Assembly (NCBI GenBank): GCA_943736015.1
Contig: OX031059.1
Location: forward strand, 17,670,001-17,734,000
DNA from: Tridacna crocea
Lineage: Eukaryota; Mollusca; Bivalvia; Cardiida; Cardiidae
Length of the DNA: 64,000 bases
Direction: 5' to 3'
Shown here: piece by piece, positions 1 to 12,000 of the stretch
Numbering within the stretch: the first letter of the stretch is position 1
How the letters are laid out: each line of letters starts with the position of its first letter
Notes under the pieces: generated by a model
The model's input: only the letters and a program-made list of their open reading frames with translations
Database searches by the model: none
Told to the model about the DNA's origin: nothing
Made by a program: the position numbers and the translations under genes

Positions 1-37
1 TCTACAATAGTACCAATGTATTCAGAATTTCAAAAAG
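1..37 (+). CDS. ENPP module A, exon A1 (partial, 3' part only)
   Basis: The reading [12 protein letters not shown] is followed by GTATGT at 38. It matches the 'lVPMY.gF' segment that opens the nuclease-like domain core of ENPP proteins, and the equivalent segments in exon B13 and in gene C. It ends in phase 1, and the next exon completes a GAT (Asp) codon. Its 5' end lies before the window. Confidence 0.82.
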
Positions 38-3000
38 GTATGTACTGTTTAACTCCTTTATTGCCAAATTAATAAACACTGCTGAGCATGACTAAATGAC
101 CTTTTGCAGCCAGTGTAGATCAAGATCAGACTGCACAGAACGTGCAGTCTGATTCTTGATCTACAGTGTCTGATAAGAGATATTATCCCCCAAAATATAC
201 CTTCTAAATAGCAAAGTTTGGGCTTTTATCATTGGTATCAAAGTTGCTCTTTAGTTATTGACAAGGGTTGATGACACATATTAATGTGAATGCCTATTTG
301 GACATGCCTATAATTTTGACATTGGGTTAAAAATTAATCTGCCTAGTAAGTGAAAAGATATTTTTAAACAGCAGAAAACACAAAAACCTTTGGAATTGTA
401 AGGTTGTTCTGGCTGTAATTACCTCCATAGTTTTGTACAATGTAGATTCAAGATTTTTTTTCTTGCATTTTGTGTGAAGTCTGACCGTTTTCTGCACTGT
501 CTGCAAAAACATATGTCATGTTCCCATCAGCACAAAATACATATTTTTTTCCTTTCAGATACCTGGGCTTTGTTATGGTCCTTAGTCAAAGACTATGCCA
601 TAACCTTCAAAAACATTCACATCACAGTCGGACCAATATTTGACAGAAATCATGATGGAAAGGCAGACTTACCCAGTGATAAGTCATTTATGTAAGAATT
701 TTCTAAAATCAGCATTAATTCTTTACTCTTTACCAGATGATGAAATTTTAGCCTTGTCCAAGTTCAAAGCATTTGCAGAAAATGATTCCAATGTGATTCA
801 AATGGTGCAATCTTGCTTTGATAGGGGAGAAAACATTGCTTTACTTTTTTTTTTCAAACAAATCTCAGCAGTTTTTTTTTTCAAACAAATCTTGAGTTGT
901 TTTAATTAGATTTAACCCTTAGGCTGCTTAGCGTGACTCACTGACCTTTTTTGGACAGTGTACATTAAAATCAGACTGCACAGAACTTGCAGTCTGATCT
1001 TGGATCTACTCCGTCTGATAAGGAGACATTATTCCCTATAACATGAAAAGCAATAATTGGGCTTTAACTATCGAAATGAAAATTTCATTTTAGTTATTCA
1101 ACAGGATAAGGGTTAAAGAAGGGGAAAGGCCTTCAAAGTAAGATGGAACTTTTTTGAGAGAAGGTAGGTAGCCTTGCTGTTTGTTGGTTCATGGTAGTTA
1201 TGGTTTGATCAAGAAAAATTCAAAATTCTAAGAGTTTAGAATAAATCGCCAAAAAATTTTCTAGTCTCATCTTTTAGTTAGCATCATAGAAAATATGATG
1301 CAGTTTCATCTAAACGTTTGAAAGAAAATCAACCTTGACTTTCACCACTGTCCTGGTGCCATTCTGAAATTGATGCAAGTAACCTCGATGGTTTTCATAA
1401 AAAGATCAATACAACTTGATATATTTTGTGCCAATATGCAGTCACATGATAGGAAAATATTGCCGTATGACCTAGCAGATGATCATCATGCTTGTTTTGA
1501 AGTAAAACTGCTTGTAATGATTGATTTTAGAGAGTGGGGGTAAATAGTGTTAAGCATGTAGGTGCCGATGACATCGTTTTCATTTCTGGTACAATTTTCT
1601 TCCATTCTATTCTTTTATTTTGAAAAATAAAGTTGGTTAAGGTACAGAAATGTTCAATTCAAGATATTTACAATCAAGATAGAGACCAGAGAAGCCGCCA
1701 GAGGGTGCCGATTTTTGTTATGACGGAAAAAATACTGATTACCTTGAAGCAATATGTACCGTGAACCAACATGTCATGGCTATATGTAGACTTTATAAAA
1801 TATTGCTTTTGTTATCGCTTTTTATGCTCCCCGAAGGGCGAGCATATAGTCGCCGCTTCGTCTGTCCGTCTGTCCGTCCGAAGCCATTTCTCCACAACCC
1901 CTGGACCAAATTGGATAAAACTTCATATATGAACTCCTTAGGGTAATGCGCCGAGGCGACTTTCCCGGTTTTTCCATTTGACCCTGTGTCATGAAAAAAA
2001 GGGGCTTAATGCAAAATTGCATTTTTCACTAATATCTCATTCAGTTTTTGTCAAAATTTCATGAAACTTCATAGTTATATTCTTTATGGAAAGATTCAGC
2101 ATATGCCCTTGCTATTTTTAATCTAGGCGTTTTTTAAGTTGACATTTGTCACGGAAAAAGGGGTTTTTTTTGCAAAATTCCAATCTTTACTAATGTTTCA
2201 TTCAGTCTTGGTCAAAATTTCATTAAACTTCATGGTTATATTGTTTTTTCAAAGTTCCACCATGTGCTCTTGTTTCTTTATCTATGTGTTTTTCAATTTG
2301 ACCCTCTGTCATGGAAAAAGGGGGTTTCTTGTAAAATGCCAAGGAAAAAGGGGCCTTATTGCAAAATTGCAATTTTTATTAATATCTCATTAGTTTTTGT
2401 CAAAATTTCGTGAAACTTCATGGTTATATCTTGTTTTACAAGTTTCAAAATGGGCCTTGTTATTTTCAATCTATCAGTTATTAATAAGCAAATACCTCTT
2501 TCCTGGTTTCTCAATTTGAGGCTACATCACGGAAAAAGGGGACTTCATGGAAAAAATTGTTTTTCACTTGTATCTTCTACATCTGTGCTCAAAGTTTTGT
2601 GAAATTTCAAATCTGAACTTGTTGGAACGTTGCCCAGGTACCTCTCTTCCGGTTTCTCAATTTCAGGCTGTGTCACGGAAAAAGGGGGCTTCTTGTAAAA
2701 AATCGTTTTATGTAATATTTACTACATGACTGCTCAAAATTTTATGAAATTTCGAACTTTGAATTATTATTAAAAAATGCCACAAATTACACACCACTTG
2801 TATTTATTTCAATGATGCAGTATTGCCTTATGGGAAAAGAGGGCTTAAAGGGGGCTTACTGGGCTTGTTGTCCTCTACAAGTTTGTGTTGGCCATCTCTA
2901 AGATAGTAATTGCCTTTTCAATTCAATTTCTGGGGAGCATGAACAGGTCCTTTTAGGATAAAAGAAGTAAATTTATATCAATTTCATATATTTTATGACA

Positions 3001-6000
3001 AGCACTTGTTCGGGGAGCATAACCCGTTTCTGACGACTCTTGTTTAAAAAAATATTTCTTTATATGTTCAAATTTTATTCTATTTGAGTGTGTAAATTCT
3101 ATAATGGATTTTTTTTAAAGTCATCCAGTGTGAATTGGTGTGAAAGTCAATATTATGTAGGTAAATGAAGAATGCCTGTGGTATCCTTTCAGATATGTTG
3201 CTAATAGTTCTACAGTTTCCATACCAACACATTTCTATATGATTGTAACAAGATGTTCTCAACGTGAAATTGAGATTACGGACTGTAGCATTGACGACCT
3301 GGAGATCCTGTCCTTTGTCTTTCCACATATTACAAGAAAGAACAATTGCATGGTATGCTTTAACTCTTTACCACACAATCTTGACTTTTAACCCATTACC
3401 ACACGAGAAAAATTTAGACTGGTCCAAATTGAAAGCGTTTGCAGACGACAAAATAAAGGTGACTGAAAAATTGAAATTTGTTCTGGGAAGGGTAGAAAAC
3501 ACTGTGGGAAAAGGAGAAAATGCTGGTTACCAGCATTTTCTCCTTTTCCCACAGGGTTTTCAAAAGGCTTCTTTCTCAGGGGCGTCAAAAGTAGGGATTG
3601 AGTGGTAATGGGTTAACAACCCTGAGAAAGAAGCCTGTACAAAAAATTTTTGGAAAAGGAGAAAATGCTGGTAACCAGCATTTTCTCCCTTTCTCAAAAT
3701 ATTTTCTACCCAATGAAAGTAAAAGAATCATCCTATTAATAAGATTTAGCATTGTTTTCTGCAGATACTTTAAATTTGGTCCAGTCCAAAAATTTGTAAT
3801 TTGATCAAGAGTTAATATTATACTCTACTCCTCAATTTCAGTCTTCATTAGATTTGAGCCCAGCTCTAGTAAAAGGGGCTTTATTCATCTCAATGATGCA
3901 TTCTACAGAGCAATATGTCACATAATATTGATCCATGAAATTCATTTTGTCTAACAAATTGACTGGATCTTGAGGTAGACTGGTTCTTTGACATGCAGAA
4001 TGTTTAAAAATAGCAAAAAAGTTTCAATGCATGTCAGCCTGTGCAACCTGTGATACTTTTTGCAGATGTTTCACTGAGAGCATAGCTGATTTTTTATTTG
4101 GCTACTTGTTTCATGCAAGGGTACAATGGGTTTACTTGACAGACTGTCCACCCGCATACCTTGTTTAACTCTTTCCAAACAATAAAATTTTAGACTGGTC
4201 CAAATTGGAAGCATTTGCAGACAACAATATGAATGTGACTGAAAAATTAAAATTTGTTTTAGGAACAGCAGAAAACCTGTAAGAAACACTTTCATGAGAC
4301 TTTCACCCCATACCAAAGAATCCTGTGTTTGTAGGGTCCTGAGGAAAGGAGGCTTTTGAAAAACAACATGAGAAAAAGAGAAAAAGTTCACAACGATCAT
4401 TTTCTCCTTTTCTCAGTGTTTTCTATCGTTTCAAAGACTAATCTCACTGTTTGAGCCATGTTTCATTTTTCCTCTGCAGTTGCTTTATATTTGTCAACAG
4501 CTTAAACCTTCACCGAACAATTCCTGGTTTATACGATCCAAAGTTCCAAGCCTTCTGAAAACATTGTGGGAAAAGGAGAACATGCTGGTTTTCTACTCCT
4601 CTAAAGTAAAGTTATAATTTTTAAGTCATGTTTGTTTTGTTGTCTGCAAATGCTTTCAATTCATACTAGACCAAAATTTATTATCTGGTAAAGTTTATAA
4701 CACAAGTTCTGTCTATTTTTACCTCTGATAACCTTCATAAAGAAAGTAGAGCTTGGTTTTTGTCTGCTGAGAATGGGCCTCAATTGGTTTGTTATGTCAA
4801 GGTTTTGGGCCAGACGATGTTTTTAAACTCAGAAAGTTAATGGTATCTGCTACCAGTGTTCAGATGAAAAAAAACGAAGATATAAATGAATAACCAAACA
4901 AAGTCTTTGGGGAAAAAAAAAGTTATATCATGCATTGCCACTAAAACAAAAAGGAAGAAAAATTCAAGCAATTGTTTAAAAAATTTTTTTCAAGGGTGAT
5001 AAAGACTATCTGAAAGACAACATGGTTAGAATTAGAGATATAGAACTACTCACAGGTCTAAGATTGTTGACCAAATTTGAGAGCAACGCTGGTGCAAGAA
5101 AGAGGACATTTTTACCATCCAACATCTGGCCTTCACCATTATTTGCACATTGGATAGATCTACCATGTGATGAGGAAAATGCTTGTGTGTCTGAGTAAGT
5201 CATTTGTCTTAACCCTTTACCACACAACAAAATTTCAGACCTGTCCAAATTGAAAGTATTTGCAGATGACAGTTTCAGTGTGGCTCATATCAAATGATTT
5301 TTCTTTGATTAGGTAGAAAACATTGTGGGAAAAGGAGAAAATGCTGGTAACCAGCATTTTCTTCTTTTCCCACAATGTTTCCAAAAGCTTCCTCTTTCAG
5401 TCATCATTTTATGGTAGAGGATTAAGCCTTTTCTTGAGTTATAACAACCATCAGTAATATAACAGGGACTCTTTTGGACTCTTTGGCAGTTGTAACTTAA
5501 CCTATTGTGTGCCAACAGTCCATTTTTGAAGTCTCAGAAGAAAATCAAAGTGGTTTGCAACTTCCACATTGTCTTTGCTTAGAATGTTTTATCAAAGTGG
5601 ATAGTGTAGACTGAAGAATAGACTTGTTTTGTGCAGTGTGAACTTGATCTACATTGACCTGGAAGGTAACTTCAATTGTGAAAGGCACTTTAAAGGCCCA
5701 GTAAAGGCTAAAATATCAAAGCAGGTATAGTAATACATTTAGGTTTAAAGCATACCATTTAAAAGTATGGAAAATATTGTTGAGATGACAGTCTGTGATG
5801 GTGTGTAAGGCCTATGTTAGCCGCTGGCAGAAAAAGAATTTTGAAATCAGGCAAAAAGAAAACTAAGAGAAACAGCTACCTGGCAGGTTTTAACCTAGTT
5901 TTAAAATTAATTTCTCTGTCGGTGCCTAAGACTTGGACTGTCTATACATTGACAAATTGTCATTTTCACAGCAATTTCCATACTTTTAAATGGTATGATA

Positions 6001-9000
6001 TAAACTCAAATGCATTTAAACTCTAGGTTTGATTACATTGGCCTTTAATGTCACTTTTAGAAGTAAACCATATGACAGTGAAAATCTAGCATTCTTTAGA
6101 GGTCTTTTCTTAGTTTACCAAATTGGACAGGTATAACTTTTCACCTCACAGTCTGGACTTATATAACTACCCTGCAGAGAAAGAACTGTTTGAAAACATT
6201 GTGGGAAAAGGAGAAAATGCTGGTAACCATCATTTTCTCCTTTTCCCACAATGTTTTTTCTATCCTATCAAAGATAGAAATCATCATTTGAGCTACTTTT
6301 AATTTATTGTATACAATTGCTTTGAATTTGGACCTGTCTAAGATTTTGTTATTTAGTAAAGAGCAAAGTGGAATTTGCTTGTGTCTCTGAATAAGCAGTT
6401 TGTATTATTCATTTGAGTGTAGTCATGACCTCATATTTATTCATGAAGCTTATGCAGAGGTTTTGAATGATTCTTTTATATAATCTCCTCCATTGAAAGT
6501 CAGTTTGCAATTTTAGCTAACTTCTGCTAACTTCATTCATTTAACCCATTACCACACAATCCCTACTTTTGACGCCCCTGAGAAAGAAGCCTTTTGAAAA
6601 CACTGTGAGAAAAGGAGAAAATAATGGTAACCAGCATTTTCTCCTTTTCCCACAGTGTTTTCTACCGTTCCCAGAACAAATTTCAATTTTTCAGTCACCT
6701 TTATTTTGTCGTCTGCAAATGCTTTCAATTTGGACCAGTCTAAAATTTTCTAGTGTGGTAAAGAGTTAAATTGTAAGCTTTAGTCTTTTCTCAATGCTAT
6801 TGCCATTTGAAAATAAATACATCAGGGATGCTCTTTAAAAAGGGGGCTAAGTTTATCTACCAAAATTATTGAACCACATCAGCCCCGGCAGCCTGCTCAG
6901 GCTGACATTGATAGAAACTTTTGTTTGCTTTTTCTATTTTTTCTGCATGTCCAAGGACCTGTTTACCTCCAGATTCAGTTGATTGTTTGACAAAATGGAT
7001 TTTATGTAACCCTAATTATGTTAAATTAAATGCTTGGTAATTAACTAAATGCTTGGTACAATGCAACACGGGGATGCAGTAACTCCCTACCAAAACAATC
7101 CCTGGCTTTTACCTGACTCTCAGATAGAGGGCCTTTTGAAAACATTGTGGGGAAAAAAGAGAAAATAATGCACAGGCTAACCTCAGTCGATACTCTTTGC
7201 AGATGCATTAACTCTTTGCCACACAATCCCGACTTTTAATGACCCTGAGAAAGAAGCCTTTTGAAAACTTTGTAGGAAAAGGAGAAAATGCTGGGAACCA
7301 GCATTTTCTCCTTTTCCCACAATGTTTTCTACCCTTCACAAAACGAATTTCAAATTTTCAGTCACTTTTATTTTGTCGTCTGCAAATGCTGTCAATTTGG
7401 ACAAACCTAAAATATTGTCGTTTGGTAATGGGTTAAGCCCCCTTTTCAAAGAGCATGGCTCATATATATTTTTCCACTTTTTCTCCACAGCTATACACCA
7501 CTTCTGTTGATTTCCTTTGATGGATTTCGAAGTGACTACCTGACCAGAAACATCACACCTGCAATTGAAAAGCTGCGTTCTTGTGGTGTTCGTACCCCAT
7601 ACATGACCTCAGTGTTTCCAACAGAGACCTATCCCAATCATTATACAATTATTACAGTAAAGTACCGTTTTCTAGATTTAATTCTTTACCACGTAATCCC
7701 GACTTTTAACGACCTTGAGATAGAAAGCTTTTAAAAACATTGTGGGAAAAGGAGAAAATGCTGGTAACCAGCATTTTCTCCTTTTCCCACAGTGTTTTCT
7801 ACCCTTCACAAAACTAATTTGAAATTTTCTGTCACTTTTACTTTGTCGTCTGCAAATGCTTTCGATTTGGACAAACCAAATATTTTGTTGTTTGGTAATG
7901 AGTTAAAATATCACAAATGACCAAACACATTATATCTACATTAACTCTTTCTAGACTTGCACAAATTGAAAGCTTTTGCACCTTCAATTTCATTTAAGAG
8001 TTGTCATTTGTGATGGAAGGGTAGAAAACACCATTTAAAAAGGGGGAAATCTTGGTTGCTGGCATTTGTTTCCTTTCTCACTATGTTTTCAAAAGATATC
8101 TTTTCAAGGTTTGTTAAAACATAGAGATTGTTTAGTAAAGGGTTGACCGTATACAAATCAGTCATACAAACAACTAAAGGTTTTAAAACTCTTTTTGAAC
8201 AGTATGTATACAGAAAATTGCTTATTACAAGTAAGCACCATGTTTTTCAAAACTATCAATTGTAGGATTTGAATGGTTTGACCAACTATTCAAAGTGCAT
8301 GCTGAAAGCTCCCACAGTAGCTTTAGGTTAACACCGGTGCTTAGAGGTAAATCAACATACCTCTTTAATAAATTGCTGTGCTAAACAGGTATAGGCATAT
8401 AAGTGCTTGTATTTGTAGTTGAAACAGGTTTATCTTAAATCTGCCAAAGGCAATGAGGAATGAGAAAAAACCTCAAGGTATCACAATACCGTTTCACTTT
8501 AAAAGCTACTTTTGTTTCGGAGAAAAAGCATCAAAAAAAGGTTGGTGGTTTGAAAGCAAAATACACTTTCTTCTCCAACTGGTTCAAAGGCCCAGGAATT
8601 TACAGGGATTGCAGTTAGACTTCACTTAAGTTATTGGATAGTGGAACTAATTTGCAGTAACCCTTTACCAGATGACAAATTTTATGACTTATCCAATATG
8701 AAAGCAGTTGCAGACGACAAAATCAATTTTACTGAAAAATTGAAAATTGGTTTGGGAAGGAAAGAAAACATTGTGGGAAAAGGAGAAAATGCTGGTTACC
8801 AGCATTTTCTCCATTCCCCACAATGTTTTCAAAGACTTCTTTCTCAAAAGTCTGGATTGTGTGGTAAAGGCTTAACCCACGCAGTTATGGGAAAGTGGAA
8901 CTAATTAATCTTTCTCCTAAATATGTGTGAAAATATGATGGCATTAGGAGAATTTTATTATCAATTTTTTTTCCGGCTTTTCTTTCTAAGCATTAAAGTT

Positions 9001-12000
9001 TTCCCCAGAGTTATAAGAGTTAAGAACTTATCCAGAGATCATATTCATATCTCGTTCAGAATTTAGTTTCAAATTTCAGGCCCTGCATTCTGATTGGCTG
9101 AGACATTCTGTTTCAGCCAATCAGATTGCTTGTGTATGAGTTTATTATCAGAATGATGATTTAAACCAGGGTAGTTTTCACATGCTGATCTGGGTCAAAT
9201 TCCTTTTCTTTGGATGAATTTTCAAATTTTCAAAGGACCATTCTAAAACACAATTCTGTCAGTTGATAAATTATGGATCTTAATTTTGCCACTGCATGGC
9301 TGAAATAATTATACCCCCCAAAACTCTGTTTGGGGGGTATATAGGAGTCAGCATGTCGGTGGTCGGTCCGTCCGTCAGTCGGTCTGTAACTTTTTGTCCG
9401 CTCTATTTCTCATAAACTATCAGATGTATTTTATTCAAACTTCACAGGTAAACTCAGTATCAAGCAGAGGTGTGAATATGAAATGTTGGTTATGGTTCAT
9501 AGATTTTTCACTGAGTTATGGCCCTTTCATGAAATTTCTTGTCCGCTCTTTTTCTCATCAACTATTGGACAGATTTGGTTCAAACTACACAGATAGTCTC
9601 AGTATCAAGCAGAGATGTGCATATCCTATTTTGGTTATGGTTTATTTAATTTCATGGAGTTATGGCCCTTTGATGATTCTGGACAAATTTCTTTCAAACT
9701 TTATGGATAGACTTTGCACTCAGCAAAGATGTGCATATCATAAATTGTTCTTAGTTAATTAAATAAAATTTCCAAGAGCGTAGCCCTTTTTTGTAGTTCT
9801 CTTTTTGACGGTGCCCTTGCTGAATTGATGAAAATGAATTATACTTTCAATAGAATACTTTTAACACAGCTGTCCGTCCGTCCGTCGGTCTGTAGCTTTT
9901 TGTCCGCTCTATTTCTCATAAACTATCAGACGTATTTTATTCAAACTTCACAGGTAGACTCAGTATCAAGCAGAGGTGTGCATATGAAATGTTGGTTATG
10001 GTTCATTGATTTTTCACTGAGTTATGGCCCTTTCATGAAATTTTTTGTCCGCTCTTTTTCTCATCAACTATTCGACAGATTTGGTTCAAACTACACAAAT
10101 AGTTTCAGTATCAAGCAGAGATGTGCATATCCTATTTTGGTTATGGTTTATTAAGGTTTCATGGAGTTATGGCCCTTTGATGATTCTGGACAAATTTCTT
10201 TCAAACTTCATGGATAGATTTTGCACTCAGCAAAGATATGCATATCATAAATTGTTCTTAGTTAATTAAATAAAATTTCCAAGAGCGTAGCCCTTTTTTG
10301 TCGTTCTCTTTATGACGGTGCCCTTTCTGAATTGATGACAATGTTTTCTTAAGTTTATTATGGTCTTTTTAACATTCATTCAGCCTATTTAACATTTTGA
10401 CAGAACTTTTTGCTTTTAAATTTTGCGGTTTTGGTTCAGTTCAGTTAGTATTACGGTTCCGATTCGGTTCATAAGTTGCTTTCGTTAGTTTCCGTACTGT
10501 ATATGTAAGATGTAGAGTCTGGTCAAAAACATTGCATAAAAAGACATTTGTTGTCTGCAAACCTTTTCATTTAAACCAGTCTCAATTTGTCCAACTGGTA
10601 AAAAAAATGTATCAAGTAAGTTTTATTCTCTCCAAGTCTTCAGTCTGTAACAAAGAGTAATTCTTTGGCTAGAAGCCATTGCAGGATATTCATCACCTTC
10701 AGTGATAGCTCTGGTATAATTGACTCTCCAGTCACTTATTTTGCATTTCTGTGACATTAATCTGTTTTGTGACAAGGAGCTGTTTGGGGGTACGATCACG
10801 TTTAGTGATAGCTCTAGTTTATATTCCAGGGCCTGTACCCAGAGTCACATGGTATTGTGGAAAACTACATGTATGACAAAGAAATGAACTTAACGTTTGA
10901 TGAAAAAACAGAGCTGAATCCTGATTGGTGGAAAGGGGAACCTGTAAGATATGAACAAATTAACCATTTATCACACAGTGACGACTTTTAACACCCCAGA
11001 GGAAGAAAACATTGAGGGAAAAGGAGAAAATGCTGGTAACCAGCATTTTCTTCTTTTCCCACAAAGTTTTTTATCCTATCAAAGCAAAATTGCACCTTTT
11101 GAGCCACTTTGAAATTCTTGTCTGCAATTGCTTTCAATTTGGATAGGTCTAAAATTTTGCTGTGTGGTAACAGGTTAACCCATTACAACACAATCCTACC
11201 TTTTAGCGACTCTAAGGAAGAAGCCTTTTGAAAACATTGTGGGAAAAGGAAGAAATGAAGTTAACAAGCATTTTTCTCCTTTTCCCACAATTTTTTTTAC
11301 CCTGTCAAAGACAGAAACCATCATTTGAGCTACATTTAATTTTTCATATGCAAATGCTTTGAATAATTTGGCAGAGTCCAAAATTTTGATGTTTGGTAAA
11401 GAGTTAAGATATTGTTTTCTTGGAATTCTGTTGCATGAATTATAATATTAACTACTCTCTGTATGTGTTTAGCTTGAGATCTTTTCTGTTGGATAAAATG
11501 CTTTTTTGATATAATATGATTAAAACTGTACTAGACAACATTTTAGACTTTATAACCCCTAGATCTCTGAAAAAAAAAAACAGCAACACACACACGACTG
11601 TTCAGTCACAAAATAAGACCCAAATTATAGCCATTTTAGTGTTGCCTTTGTGAATAAAGATTTTATAAAGCCGATCAAAGAATGAAAGCATTTTGTAGAC
11701 ATCAAATAAAGCATGGTTGAAATAAAGAGTTTTGTCTTTGAAATGGTGAAAATATTATGGGAGATGAAGAACAAGCCTTCACATTCAGATTCAAGATCAT
11801 AACTAGGATTGATTGACTACAGGCTTAACTTGTTGTCTTTAGAATTGTCACAAAATTTCTGATTAATTTTTATAGGCTTGTCGAAGACGGGACGTATTAT
11901 GGGATCACCCATGGCATCCGGGCGAGTCGGTGGCGCCCAATTCTTTTTCCGGAGCATAACTTTGTCATCTCTGGTCTGATTGACTTGAAGCTTTGCATTT

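Noticed and set aside
5200-7490. An independent first exon for module B
   Set aside because: I scanned for an ATG followed by a hydrophobic stretch with a phase-2 donor. Candidates at 5814 and 6569 are AT-rich chance frames or lie in MITEs.
9083-9135. Short palindrome around GATTGGCTGA / TCAGCCAATC
   Set aside because: Small and isolated. It may be an element remnant but shows no borders.
9394-10269. 122-, 109- and 74-codon frames
   Set aside because: They are translations of the two 480-bp units of a repeat element, with no conserved domain.
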